Virus record (IMG/VR): IMGVR_UViG_3300028610_001120
Span: 1 to 47,363 of that record
From: a virus
Length of the DNA stretch: 47,363 bases
Direction: 5' to 3' (one strand)
Within the stretch, counting starts at the first letter, position 1; the number at the start of each line of letters is the position of its first letter. Below are positions 33,016 through 39,874 of the stretch, piece by piece. The notes under the pieces were generated by a model. That model worked only from the letters and a program-made list of their open reading frames with translations, was not told the DNA's origin and searched no databases. The translations under genes and the position numbers were made by a program.

Positions 33016-33176
33016 TCTCCGACGAGCAGATCAAGGAGGCGGTCGATGTGAGCCGCCGAGTGGTGCAGGAGAGCGCCAAAGAAGCGCCGTTTGCAGCCAT
33101 CGACGCGGTGACGCTAGGGTTGCTCATCGCCGAGGCGTTGCGCGAGGGCGTGATCGACGTTGAGGTGATAAACTAA
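33012..33176 (+). CDS. Small acidic helical protein
   Basis: 54 residues, ATG overlapping the previous stop and a TAATG junction to the next gene. Begins MISDEQIKEAVDVSRRV. Helical and acidic, like many phage host-takeover peptides. Function unknown. Confidence 0.45.
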   Translation: MISDEQIKEAVDVSRRVVQESAKEAPFAAIDAVTLGLLIAEALREGVIDVEVIN

Positions 33177-33451
33177 TGGCGGCTGACGCCAAGCGCGAGC
33201 GGAGCCACGACGCGAAATTCGATGCGCGCCCGCACATTCAGCCATGCCCGATCAAGGGCTGCTCGTCGCAGATTTTATGGCGGGAGGTGACGGAAACCGA
33301 GAGGGGCCGTAAGCCCGCGCGCCCGCTGCGGACGATCAAGCACCGCTTCAGGAGGTGCTGCGTGTGTACCGCCAAGGTCCACTTCGAGAACCAGATACTC
33401 AGCAGGAGGCGGCCGTGTCTGACGGTGAGGGGCGCGACGAAGATGCACTGA
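33176..33451 (+). CDS. Zinc-finger-like protein
   Basis: 91 residues. CPIKGCSSQILW (near 24-35) and RCCVCTAKVHFEN (near 60-72) give two Cys pairs, a likely zinc ribbon. The rest is basic. It overlaps the next gene by 37 bases in another frame, both having their own features. Confidence 0.5.
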   Translation: MAADAKRERSHDAKFDARPHIQPCPIKGCSSQILWREVTETERGRKPARPLRTIKHRFRRCCVCTAKVHFENQILSRRRPCLTVRGATKMH

Positions 33452-33642
33452 TCGAGAAGCGCGTCGAATACAGGCGCCCCCCGCCGCGCGTCTGCCCGTT
33501 CTGCGGGCTGGAATTTGAGGTGGCGTGCAACCGACGCGGACGTCGACCAAAATACTGTAGCGTCGCGTGTAGGGTGGCCTATTATCGAAGGGGCGGGGCG
33601 CTCCAACCCCAACCGGGAGCCTATTACAATGCAACCAAATAA
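33415..33642 (+). CDS. Zinc-finger protein with RRPKYCSVACR motif
   Basis: 75 residues from GTG 33415, after AGGAGG. CPFCGLEFE, then RRGRRPKYCSVACRVAYYRR is a compact treble-clef-like Zn finger that occurs in small bacterial and phage proteins. Likely nucleic-acid or protein binding; exact role unknown. Confidence 0.55.
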   Translation: MSDGEGRDEDALIEKRVEYRRPPPRVCPFCGLEFEVACNRRGRRPKYCSVACRVAYYRRGGALQPQPGAYYNATK

Positions 33643-33817
33643 AGATAAAGAAACTGCGCTGATGAGCGCTAGGGCCATGTACTCCGCGTCAATCATGTGT
33701 ATGCTCTTGGCTGTGGCTCCCGATATTCAGGGCACAGGCAACATGGTCTCATTTACATGCGCAATCGGCCTGTTCTTGCTTGCAATTTTCGAGGAGCGCG
33801 CCAATGCCCGAGAATGA
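33629..33817 (+). CDS. Small membrane protein
   Basis: 62 residues, ATG 33629. Two short hydrophobic stretches (MYSASIMCMLLAVAP and VSFTCAIGLFLLAIF) around a Gly/Asn turn, so probably two membrane spans. It overlaps both neighbours. Role unknown. Confidence 0.45.
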   Translation: MQPNKDKETALMSARAMYSASIMCMLLAVAPDIQGTGNMVSFTCAIGLFLLAIFEERANARE

Positions 33818-34346
33818 AGAAACCGCGCTGATCGTCCCTGAGGCCGAAGAGGGTTGGGCCAAGGTCCAAGCCTCGGCGCTGGGCGACCGCATGAAGCGTG
33901 CGCTGTATCGCGTGGCGTGCGGGGACGAGTTCCGGGTTGCGTCGAAGTCAGTGGGCTACACCGGGCACCAAGATGTCTACCGCTACGCTATTCGGTTTGG
34001 GCTCGTGGACATCAGGACCACCGCGATCATCAACAAGGACCGGCGCATCGCCGACCTGGCGGGCGCTGAGATCGAGGTGCGGCTGCTCGACGAGAAGCAG
34101 CTCAAGGAAATCTCGATTCAGCAACTCGGGGTCATCAAGGGCATCTCAACCGACAAGATCCTCGCCCACGACAAGGCCAGCACGGACGACGGCGGCGACT
34201 ACATCTCGGCGCTCGAGGCGATGGCCGCGCGTGTCGTCGAGAGCGGCGTGGAGATGGAACTCAAGGTTTCGATCAAGCCGGCGGCACCGCAGGCTGCGGT
34301 GATCGAGGCGGAGACGATTGACGTGACGCCCCCAAAAGGGGCGTGA
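33804..34346 (+). CDS. Putative DNA-binding protein, possible small terminase subunit
   Basis: 180 residues from ATG 33804, after GAGGAGCG. Residues about 30-65 form a possible helix-turn-helix (ACGDEFRVASKSVGYTGHQD). Further on QLGVIKGISTDKILAHDK resembles a helix I associate with phage small terminase subunits. It ends with a Pro/Ala-rich acidic tail. No other small terminase is obvious near the large subunit, which supports this reading, but it stands in the early region and could instead be a regulator. Confidence 0.4.
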   Translation: MPENEETALIVPEAEEGWAKVQASALGDRMKRALYRVACGDEFRVASKSVGYTGHQDVYRYAIRFGLVDIRTTAIINKDRRIADLAGAEIEVRLLDEKQLKEISIQQLGVIKGISTDKILAHDKASTDDGGDYISALEAMAARVVESGVEMELKVSIKPAAPQAAVIEAETIDVTPPKGA

Positions 34347-34353
34347 GGAAGAA

Positions 34354-34929
34354 GTGCGCAAATTTAAGCTGACGTCAGATGATGTCCGATTCACGGGCGA
34401 CACCCACTTCGGGCATGCCAATATTATCAAGTTTTGCAACCGTCCATACAGGGACGCAGCCCACATGGATGAGCAACTGGTAGCCAACTGGAATGCGAAA
34501 GTGTCACCCGACCAACTCGTGTTCCACGTCGGGGATTTCGCGTTCAGGAGCGCACGGCGCTCAGTGCCCTATTATCTCGAACGCCTCAACGGAACCATCA
34601 TCCTCATTCAGGGCAACCACGATCGACCGGCAGACCTGAAACACTTTTCCGAGGTTCACGATATAGTGGAGGTGACGGTCGACGGCCAGATGATCGTGCT
34701 GTGCCACTACGCCCTAATGGTATGGAATCGGGGCCACTATGGGTCTTGGCATCTTCACGGCCACAGTCACGGCACGCTACCGACGAGATTCAATCAGAAG
34801 GTGGAGGACATCGGGGTGGATTCATGGGCCTACGCTCCCGTCACCTTTAAACAGGTGTCGGCGATTATGCTCATGCACGAGGCGGAGACGGTGGACGTGA
34901 CGCCGGAGGGGGTGGACGATGAGGGTTAG
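34354..34929 (+). CDS. Calcineurin-like metallophosphoesterase
   Basis: 191 residues, GTG start after GAGGAAG. All metal-site motifs are in place: GDTHFGH (Asp16, His18), VGDFAF (Asp61), QGNHDRP (Asn88, His89), LCHY near 116, and HGHSHG near 134. This fits the small single-domain phosphodiesterase / phosphatase group that acts on nucleotides or nucleic acid ends. In phages such enzymes may counter cyclic-nucleotide defence or degrade host nucleotides; the substrate is unknown. The tail shares VDVTPEGV with the VDVTPPKG end of the gene before it. Confidence 0.82.
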   Translation: MRKFKLTSDDVRFTGDTHFGHANIIKFCNRPYRDAAHMDEQLVANWNAKVSPDQLVFHVGDFAFRSARRSVPYYLERLNGTIILIQGNHDRPADLKHFSEVHDIVEVTVDGQMIVLCHYALMVWNRGHYGSWHLHGHSHGTLPTRFNQKVEDIGVDSWAYAPVTFKQVSAIMLMHEAETVDVTPEGVDDEG

Positions 34930-35200
34930 AAAGAGGCCGATCGAGGTCGAGGCGTGGCACTACAACCCCCGGGCCGACACGGTTCGCTCGGTGCGGCCTC
35001 CCGCGCCCCACTATCTTTTGCGATGGAATCGCTGGAGGCATTGCTGGCAAATCAAGACGCTCGAAGGGTGGTTGTCGATTAGCTTGGGCGATTGGATCAT
35101 ACGCGGCGTCCACGGCGAGTGGTATCCCTGTAAGCCAGACATTTTCAAGGCGACCTACGAAGAGGCGTGGGTAGGCGCGCGGGAGGAGAGCGATGGCTGA
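34919..35200 (+). CDS. Conserved phage protein of unknown function (PGDYG-like)
   Basis: 93 residues, overlapping the previous gene by 11 bases. It follows a common phage layout: RKRPIEVEAWHY, then IKTLEGWLSISLGDWIIRGV, and GEWYPCKPDIFKATYE. The family is widespread but its job is unknown. Confidence 0.65.
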   Translation: MRVRKRPIEVEAWHYNPRADTVRSVRPPAPHYLLRWNRWRHCWQIKTLEGWLSISLGDWIIRGVHGEWYPCKPDIFKATYEEAWVGAREESDG

Positions 35201-35423
35201 CGTCCACTGGAACGTGAAGTTCGGCGAACCGCACCGCGTCACCGCCAAGCCGGAGGCTGGGGTCGAGTTGATCGTGGAGAGTCTGCCGCCGTCGAAACGG
35301 TGGGTGGGCAGGCTCATCGTCAACGGCAAGGCGGCGTGGAACGGCTTCGGCTTCAAGTTGTCGTCTGAGGCGAAGAACATCACCGAGGGGAGGTATCGAG
35401 GGTGGCGAAAGAGACAACTGTGA
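35193..35423 (+). CDS. Hypothetical protein
   Basis: 76 residues, overlapping the previous gene by 8 bases. Beta-rich (VTAKPEAGVELIVESLPPSK, then WVGRLIVNGKAAW), ends with a basic stretch. Not recognised. Confidence 0.45.
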   Translation: MADVHWNVKFGEPHRVTAKPEAGVELIVESLPPSKRWVGRLIVNGKAAWNGFGFKLSSEAKNITEGRYRGWRKRQL

Positions 35424-35686
35424 GCCAGCACACACCGGGGCCGTGGAAGTGGGAAAGCCTGGTCGACACACACAGCTTGGAGCCAGACGTCCTGAGCATC
35501 TACGAGTCACACGGCGGCGGGATGGCACCAGGAGAGGCCGACGCTCGGCTGATCGAGGCTGCGCCGGACCTGTTGGCGGCGCTCAAGAAGATCCGAGACG
35601 AGCCGATTTCAAATCTGTCGATCTGTTTTTTGATGAGGGAGATCGCCCACGACGCCATCGCCAAGGCCACCGAGGTGAAGCCGTGA
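35402..35686 (+). CDS. Conserved phage protein with HTPGPW motif
   Basis: 94 residues. The N-terminal HTPGPWKWE and the later EADARLIEAAPDLLAALKKI fit a common phage family of unknown function. GTG 35402 was chosen because GGGGAGG lies eight bases upstream; a second GTG at 35420 overlaps the previous stop and would give the usual MSQHTPGPW start. Confidence 0.62.
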   Translation: MAKETTVSQHTPGPWKWESLVDTHSLEPDVLSIYESHGGGMAPGEADARLIEAAPDLLAALKKIRDEPISNLSICFLMREIAHDAIAKATEVKP

Positions 35687-35724
35687 CCCGCCAAGGCTGG
35701 CAGTGCCCGCTGTGCGAGGTCTAG
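35683..35724 (+). pseudogene. Short remnant of a CPxC mini-protein gene
   Basis: GTG then TRQGWQCPLCEV and TAG, 13 residues, coupled to the previous gene. It resembles the first residues of a very common phage mini zinc protein (GWQCPxCGxx), which normally continues with a second cysteine pair. Here it stops at once, where the converging ribbon-helix-helix gene ends, so the rest was probably lost when that gene moved in. Confidence 0.35.
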
Positions 35725-35915
35725 CCGTGGTAGGCTCGCACCGCGCTGAGGACCGCCTCGCGCATCCACTGTGAGCGGCTCTGCCCCGCAGCCTGCGCCA
35801 CCCTGTCGATACTGTCGCGCGTCTTCTCGCGCACGTTGATCGGAACAACCACGTAACCACCGTCCGCGTGCGGCGGCGGCCCAGGCTTGCGTCGAGTTTT
35901 CGTCACGGTCCCCAT
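35721..35915 (-). CDS. Ribbon-helix-helix (CopG/Arc-like) regulator
   Basis: 64 residues, ATG after GGAGG. A basic/Pro-rich start, then VVVPINVREKTRDSIDRVAQ and a second helix with SRSQWMREAVLSAVRA: a strand and two helices, the RHH fold that binds DNA as a dimer. A consensus-like promoter with a palindrome between its boxes lies directly upstream, suggesting self-repression. It is the only minus gene of the immediate area. Confidence 0.7.
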   Translation of the reverse strand: MGTVTKTRRKPGPPPHADGGYVVVPINVREKTRDSIDRVAQAAGQSRSQWMREAVLSAVRAYHG

Positions 35916-35923
35916 GCTGCCTC

Positions 35924-35989
35924 CAAAAAGGATTTGCCCCTTGCTTATTTATACTGATTCCCGCGCGGAAGTCAAAAAGGATTCACCCC
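35924..35989. repeat. Two direct repeats CAAAAAGGATT-n2-CCCC
   Basis: CAAAAAGGATTTGCCCC (35924-35940) and CAAAAAGGATTCACCCC (35973-35989), 49 bases apart, flanking the RHH promoter. They may be additional operator half-sites. TATAAT at 35996-36001 on the plus strand is a possible -10 but has no good -35. Confidence 0.5.
35948..35975 (-). promoter_or_regulatory. Sigma70-like promoter of the RHH gene with operator in the spacer
   Basis: On the minus strand, TTGACT (35975-35970), 16 bases, then TATAAA (35953-35948), 5 of 6 matches each. The spacer holds CCGCGCGG (35961-35968), a perfect palindrome where an RHH dimer could block polymerase. The start codon follows about 30 bases downstream. Confidence 0.65.
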
Positions 35990-36035
35990 CTCGCATATAA
36001 TACCGCTCCGGTCCCCATGCTGGAGCAGAGCTCGA

Positions 36036-36095
36036 GATTCTGGAATCGACTTCCATAATCACCCCGCAGGGATATTGAAAGCGATATTCAATATC
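36036..36095. promoter_or_regulatory. Two inverted repeats in the intergenic region before the 36303 gene
   Basis: GATTCTGGAA-tcgac-TTCCATAATC (36036-36060, one mismatch) and GATATTGAA-n7-TTCAATATC (36071-36095, perfect). No gene covers 35916-36302. They are likely operators or hairpins in the leader of the rightward genes. Confidence 0.5.
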
Positions 36096-36302
36096 GCCGA
36101 GCTCGCGGTTCTCAGACTTCTACGCGGACCGATAGCCGATCGCGCTCGAGCGCGCAAGGGGTGTTTCGGCCGGAGCGCCAGAAACCTTGAGCGCCCCGAG
36201 GGGCAATTTATTTTGCGTCCGATGCGAGATAATCGTAAAGACCCCTTGCCAGATACCGAAACGTGTGACAAGATCAGATTGTCAATCACAAAGGGGCACA
36301 TA

Positions 36303-36461
36303 ATGCCGAATAGAGCTCAAGACTGGTTTCTGGCAACCGTCGCGGCCGTCGTCATGGCCGCGGTGGTGTTGGCTATCGCTTCGGGCTGTGCGCCCGTGGC
36401 GGTTTCACAGTGTACCACCGACATGGAGTGCGAGGCTTCGTGGCGGTTTCACCACAACTAG
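36303..36461 (+). CDS. Small lipoprotein-like protein
   Basis: 52 residues, ATG after AAAGGGG. A hydrophobic helix (WFLATVAAVVMAAVVLAIAS) ends in GC, which could be a lipobox (ASGC) although Ala in place of Leu at -3 is weak. The mature part has CTTDMECEA, as in a common class of phage mini-lipoproteins. Confidence 0.5.
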   Translation: MPNRAQDWFLATVAAVVMAAVVLAIASGCAPVAVSQCTTDMECEASWRFHHN

Positions 36462-36473
36462 AAAGGGGCACCG

Positions 36474-37022
36474 ATGGCCTACCACTACACCGACCAATCG
36501 AGGGAAACGGAGCCGAACGCGCTGCCGGACGTCGAGGTTTTTGAGGCTTGTGCGGATTGCGCGCCTAACCTAATCCATTCCGATGATCCAAGTTACCGCG
36601 CGGAGGGGTGTAACGCGCGGAGGCTCCGATGGTACTACGCCCACGGCTCCCCCGGCTGCCTCTGGGATTCCGACCCCATCGGCCCCTTCGATACGGAAGC
36701 CGAGGCACTCACGGCAGCACGCGAGGCGGCAGGATTCTGCGCGCATGGCATTCCAGACGAGGTGATCTGTGAAGAGTGCCCTGCGCCTGAGCTTTGGGTT
36801 CTCAGGGAGACCGGACCCTACGGAGTCGAGAATCCCCGATATTACGCGCACGGAGATAACCCGGCGGATCCTTTGGACACTGCTGTATGGGCGTCGGAAG
36901 AGGGCGCGAGGCTGGCCCTAGCCCAAATTAGAATAGCAGACCGACCGGGGTTTATTCGTGGGTTTACGGTTGTCCGCCTCCCCGATGTTGACGCTCGGCG
37001 CTGGGGCCAATCAGAAGACTGA
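36474..37022 (+). CDS. Hypothetical protein with repeated YYAHG units
   Basis: 182 residues, ATG after AAAGGGGCACC, nearly the same leader as the gene before. Two internal units are similar: WYYAHGSPGCLWDSDPIG with TEAEALTAAREAA, and PRYYAHGDNPADPLDT with SEEGARLALAQ. Cysteine pairs (ACADCAP, CEECPAP) may bind metal. Not recognised. Confidence 0.5.
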   Translation: MAYHYTDQSRETEPNALPDVEVFEACADCAPNLIHSDDPSYRAEGCNARRLRWYYAHGSPGCLWDSDPIGPFDTEAEALTAAREAAGFCAHGIPDEVICEECPAPELWVLRETGPYGVENPRYYAHGDNPADPLDTAVWASEEGARLALAQIRIADRPGFIRGFTVVRLPDVDARRWGQSED

Positions 37023-37098
37023 TCGCCGCAACCTATCCCGGTGGGCTTGCGGGTCCATCGGGATTGTTGGCGGGGATTATCCCGAGTGAGGTGGCACG

Positions 37099-37605
37099 AT
37101 GTCAGCTTTCATGGTAGGACGCGAGCACATCTGGGCGATCGTAGACGCGTGGCGCAAGAGTCAAGAGCGAGGCTGGAACAGCGCCCCCGAGTGGGAGACG
37201 CTCGCCAAGCTGGGCCAGATGCTCTGGGATGAGAACCGCGCAAGCGTTGAGCACCGCTACCCCGACTGCGAGGGTAATGACCTACCGGGTCCGGTCGGAT
37301 GCAATTTCACCTATGGAACCCACGAAATCGCAATGGGCAAGCCCAGCTACTCCCCGGTGGAGATCCTCAAGGCTTGCCATTGCCTCGAGTATCAGAGCTG
37401 CGAGCATCCTGGGTGGACGGAGTCAGAGGCGCGAGGAGTGCTGGCGGATGTTCGCGAGGCGCAAGAGCGGCTTGTGCCGGGCTACGAGGAAGCCGAGTGG
37501 GGGATTCGCGACATCCCGAAGCCCGCTGGCCCGTGTCTGCACAAGGTTCGGTCAATCAGCCAAGGCATGGCTTGCGTTGAGTGCGGCGAGACCGCATCGG
37601 TCTAA
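37099..37605 (+). CDS. Conserved phage/bacterial protein (MSAFMVGREHI family)
   Basis: 168 residues, ATG after GAGGTGG. The start MSAFMVGREHIWAIVDAW, then LGQMLWDENRASVEHRYPD, and the central LKACHCLEYQSCEHPGWTES are the marks of a well-spread phage protein of unknown function. The last 35 residues carry CLHKVRS and CVECGET, a likely zinc knuckle. It is the last rightward gene before a 440-base gap. Confidence 0.65.
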   Translation: MSAFMVGREHIWAIVDAWRKSQERGWNSAPEWETLAKLGQMLWDENRASVEHRYPDCEGNDLPGPVGCNFTYGTHEIAMGKPSYSPVEILKACHCLEYQSCEHPGWTESEARGVLADVREAQERLVPGYEEAEWGIRDIPKPAGPCLHKVRSISQGMACVECGETASV

Positions 37606-37772
37606 CCCACCACCACCGGCGCGCCGACGTGTATCTGGCGCTCGAGGATGGCTTGAGAGCGGCGATCGGGAGCAGGTCCGCACCGCAGGCACCCTTAATT
37701 CAAGGAATTTGCGCGGGCTGGGGCGCTATTCAAGAGGGGCGCGTTTCTTTAACTAGCCGGGACGCTGGGTGG

Positions 37773-37790
37773 GTGTTCCATGTGGAACAC
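37773..37790. promoter_or_regulatory. parS-like perfect palindrome
   Basis: GTGTTCCA-tg-TGGAACAC. The core TGTTCCATGTGGAACA differs by one centre base from TGTTCCACGTGGAACA, the chromosomal parS form of many bacteria. It could be a ParB site or an operator of the promoter beside it. Confidence 0.5.
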
Positions 37791-37818
37791 TTGACGTCGG
37801 TGGCCCCTTCGCTACACT
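37791..37818 (+). promoter_or_regulatory. Candidate sigma70 promoter next to the parS-like site
   Basis: TTGACG (37791-37796), 16 bases, TACACT (37813-37818). It touches the palindrome, so a bound protein would compete with polymerase. It points into sequence without a gene. Confidence 0.45.
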
Positions 37819-37824
37819 GCGGTC

Positions 37825-38000
37825 GTTGATGGGTGCCTGGATACTAGCCGGGCGTGAAGCGCTCGAATTGACGAGGCAGCACCCATGGCGGGCTAGGGAC
37901 AGCCGGGCGGGAGGTCCAGCGCAAACAGAACAAGCCACCCTGCGGCCGTTGCTCCGTGTCCGCTGTAGGCTTGAGACTGGACCGACGGAGCTTATCCAAC
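37825..38000 (+). ncRNA. Candidate structured small RNA
   Basis: Downstream of the promoter, ATGGGTGC (37829-37836) can pair with GCACCCAT (37879-37886), and CTAGCC inside the loop with GGCTAG just after, a pseudoknot-like pattern. No known RNA family (6S, RNase P, tmRNA) fits. No clear terminator; the end is a guess. Confidence 0.25.
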
Positions 38001-38044
38001 CCTGACCCTGTCATATCCAACCCCAAGGTTGGTCTGGGCAACCG

Positions 38045-38236
38045 TCAACCACGCTCCCGCATCAGCAAATCTGGGCCGCGATCAGTCGGCCCAAACCTTT
38101 CACGGATCGCTGTTGGCTCGGGAGCCGCCGGCCTCCACTTGTCGTGGCACTCTTTACAGCGGGGAGCTTCGGGTGTTTCCGGATCGACAATCCGCCCCCC
38201 GCAACCCCAACACTTGCTCAGGTGCTTTTCTCTCAT
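38045..38236 (-). CDS. Small zinc-knuckle protein
   Basis: 63 residues from ATG 38236. KCWGCGGRIVD and RCKECHDKW give a four-cysteine ribbon. TTGACA and TGCTATCAT lie just upstream on the minus strand, and no ribosome site is seen, so the start or a leaderless message is open. Confidence 0.48.
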   Translation of the reverse strand: MREKHLSKCWGCGGRIVDPETPEAPRCKECHDKWRPAAPEPTAIRERFGPTDRGPDLLMRERG

Positions 38237-38302
38237 GTAAGGATGATAGCACACGTGTCAAGCGGAGCGCCGGGCCGCTACATGTGGCTCCGGAACTGGG
38301 CT

Positions 38303-38322
38303 GACCACTACATGTGGTGGTC
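38303..38322. promoter_or_regulatory. 20-base near-perfect palindrome at a gene end
   Basis: GACCAC-tacatgtg-GTGGTC with one mismatched pair, over the stop of the 38308 gene. A copy of the ten bases CTACATGTGG stands about 30 bases to the left. Possible operator or terminator stem. Confidence 0.45.
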
Positions 38323-38526
38323 GAGTGGGGATCGCCCCGCCAGGCTCCATATGGGCGGGTTGTGCCGTGCGCACTCTACCGCCACAGCGGCCTTGATCTG
38401 GTCTGCGACCAGCTTGCAATGACCACAGCGCGCAGTGTGGCTTCGAGGCAACCCCTTGCCCACCGCCTTGGCGATCACGCAGATGCTCACCGCTCTCTGT
38501 TCGGGTGTTGGCGCCGTTTCGCTCAT
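38308..38526 (-). CDS. Small hypothetical protein with Cys-His motif
   Basis: 72 residues, ATG directly after GGGGAGGAGCG, a strong ribosome site. Helical start (TPEQRAVSICVIAKAVGKG), then RCGHCKLVADQ. Not recognised. Confidence 0.5.
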   Translation of the reverse strand: MSETAPTPEQRAVSICVIAKAVGKGLPRSHTARCGHCKLVADQIKAAVAVECARHNPPIWSLAGRSPLDHHM

Positions 38527-38581
38527 CGCTCCTCCCCTTCATCGCTTCATTCGGATGGGCGCATGCAACCGTCAACCGCAC

Positions 38582-38840
38582 GCCCTACCCCGCCCTGAAA
38601 ACTCCGCCGCCAGCCCATCACCTGGGCCCATACCACCACACCACGAGAGGCGAAAGTCCTGCATCGTACCCACCCTCTCGCCGAGTGTTATTCCACACGT
38701 TCAGCGAGTAGGTGAGCAACTACGCGGGGTTACAGCGAAGGCTCTACTTTACAGAATACCCGTTATCGGACATTAATCCGCACGGGGGCGAGCTCGAGGC
38801 TGCGAAGGGGGGCCGGGGGGCCTCCCGCCTGCTCCTGCCA
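38582..38840. other. Gene-free stretch
   Basis: Neither strand has a start with a ribosome site and a believable frame. The area is C-rich on the plus strand. I see nothing further in it. Confidence 0.5.
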
Positions 38841-38870
38841 TAGACAGTCACCAGAACGCGCCGTTGTCTA
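38841..38870. promoter_or_regulatory. Spaced inverted repeat TAGACA / TGTCTA
   Basis: TAGACA (38841-38846) and TGTCTA (38865-38870), perfect arms, 18 bases between, just upstream of the 38943 promoter. TAGACAGTC recurs at 39183 after that gene. Possible operator half-sites. Confidence 0.4.
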
Positions 38871-38894
38871 ATAAAAGCCTTAGATTTTGGTGAT

Positions 38895-38922
38895 TTGCAT
38901 AAAAAAGCAGGTATGCTATGGA
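38895..38922 (+). promoter_or_regulatory. Promoter of the 38943 gene
   Basis: TTGCAT, 16 bases, then TGC-TATGGA as an extended -10. The same TGC-TATGGA with 16-base spacing occurs in the minus-strand promoter at 41137, so both may respond to the same polymerase form. Confidence 0.45.
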
Positions 38923-38942
38923 GTATCCACAGGAGGTGCGAG

Positions 38943-39170
38943 ATGAATCCCACATCTGGGGAGTTTGTAGGCGACGAACTGGCCGAGACTTGGATGCAAC
39001 GCATCGCGGTCGGCGAGACTGTCAAGATCAAGGGCGAAGAGTTGGAGGTTGTGTCGATCGGCCCGCGCGAAATTACTCTGAAGTTGCTCAGCCAGGGGGA
39101 TCGGGATGCGAAGGCAATGAGGGCGGCGCTTGACGACAGGCTGTCCTCGCTCATCCCCCCCGACGCCTAG
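38943..39170 (+). CDS. Small protein, CsrA-like in overall build
   Basis: 75 residues, ATG after a perfect AGGAGG. MQRIAVGETVKIKGEELEVV, then SIGPREITLKLLSQ recalls the strand order of CsrA-type RNA-binding regulators (a short beta protein with VxIxG), but the match is loose. It stands alone with its own promoter, fitting a regulator. Confidence 0.45.
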   Translation: MNPTSGEFVGDELAETWMQRIAVGETVKIKGEELEVVSIGPREITLKLLSQGDRDAKAMRAALDDRLSSLIPPDA

Positions 39171-39234
39171 GGGGTGCGGTAGTAGACAGTCCCACCCACT
39201 CGCAATATCGCCTAAAAAATGGTAGTTTTTTGGT

Positions 39235-39268
39235 AAAAAGGCGAGCGCTGCTGGTAGTTTGGAGCGCT
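39235..39268 (-). terminator. Intrinsic terminator of the 39267 gene
   Basis: On the minus strand AGCGCT, 13-base loop, AGCGCT, then CGCCTTTTT. Stem short (6 pairs) but followed by T5. Further on CCTAAAAAATGG / TAGTTTTTTGG (39211-39233) can form a second A/T-rich stem. Confidence 0.45.
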
Positions 39269-39542
39269 ATGAGGGGTCTTCGCGGATAGCGGCAGCGATC
39301 CGGTTACTACACTGGGCCCATGCTGACTTGATGTGCTTCTGGTAGAACTTCTCTCGCTGAATGGTGGGGCTTGGAAGCTTGTGCCAGGAACGCCCCTCCT
39401 CCGCCACCCCCGCACACCGCTCGCGTTCGGCGAGGACGGCCTCGAGGTGATCGTCGTACGTGACCCACGAGCCGCCCGCCTCCTCATCCATCCCCTCGGG
39501 GCACAGTTCATGGCGAGTAATGCCGGTCTTCGGATCGCTCAT
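39267..39542 (-). CDS. Hypothetical phage protein
   Basis: 91 residues from ATG 39542, after AGGAGG. MSDPKTGITRHELCPEGMD, then VLAERERCAGVAEEGRSW and a helix ending AAAIRED: this is the usual make of small phage proteins with an ERERCA motif and unknown function. Confidence 0.55.
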   Translation of the reverse strand: MSDPKTGITRHELCPEGMDEEAGGSWVTYDDHLEAVLAERERCAGVAEEGRSWHKLPSPTIQREKFYQKHIKSAWAQCSNRIAAAIREDPS

Positions 39543-39712
39543 CGTTCCTCCTTCCGCCAAAAAGGCGAGCGCAATCGCTGATGTTGGATAGGTAACGAAG
39601 CCCCCGCCCCGCAGGCGCTCTATACGGGTTCGCCTTCTGGGGGCTCCGCTGGCCTCCCCGGCATTGCTGCGGCTCACAGCGCCCGGGGTTGTGCTCTCTC
39701 TGACCAAGAAGC

Positions 39713-39744
39713 GCCCCCTGGGTGAGCTACTCCCAGGGGGTCTT
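39713..39744 (+). terminator. Strong stem-loop terminator
   Basis: CCCCCTGGG (39713-39721), nine-base loop, CCCAGGGGG (39731-39739), then TCTTT. Nine perfect pairs. On the minus strand it is followed by CGCTTCTT, so it may also end the operon coming from 40946. Confidence 0.65.
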
Positions 39745-39795
39745 TAAGCCGGTCGCGCACCAGCTCTTTGCGCGGCGTGAGCGGGAGCAGGCTCC

Positions 39796-39874
39796 GGTGC
39801 AGCGTGACGGTTGCACCACGGCAGGGCCGCGCTGAGGGCTCTCTGTCGGCTGCGGGGCTTGCTCAAGGTGCAAC
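39796..39874 (+). promoter_or_regulatory. Mutually exclusive RNA stems (switch-like)
   Basis: GGTGCA (39796), TGCACC (39812) and GGTGCA (39867) allow two competing hairpins; the second pair extends to GTTGCACC / GGTGCAAC and is followed by TTTCCC. This is an attenuator-like geometry, without a known riboswitch family. Confidence 0.25.

Larger units (their letters stand above)
37606..38044. other. Gene-free stretch with regulatory signals
   Basis: No credible gene on either strand. It holds the parS-like palindrome (37773-37790), a promoter pair (37791-37818), a possible structured RNA and a direct repeat ACTAGCCGGG at 37752-37761 and 37843-37852. Confidence 0.55.

Noticed and set aside
36059-36301. 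80-residue minus-strand frame
   Set aside because: No ribosome site, covers the inverted repeats, no family feature.
37581-37829. 82-residue plus-strand frame through the parS-like site
   Set aside because: Overlaps the conserved 37099 gene, no ribosome site, Arg/Ser-rich random composition. The FHVEH translation merely reflects the palindrome.
37825-38000. RNase P, 6S or tmRNA
   Set aside because: Looked for their conserved cores (for example GAGGAAAGTCC or an alanine acceptor end); none is present.
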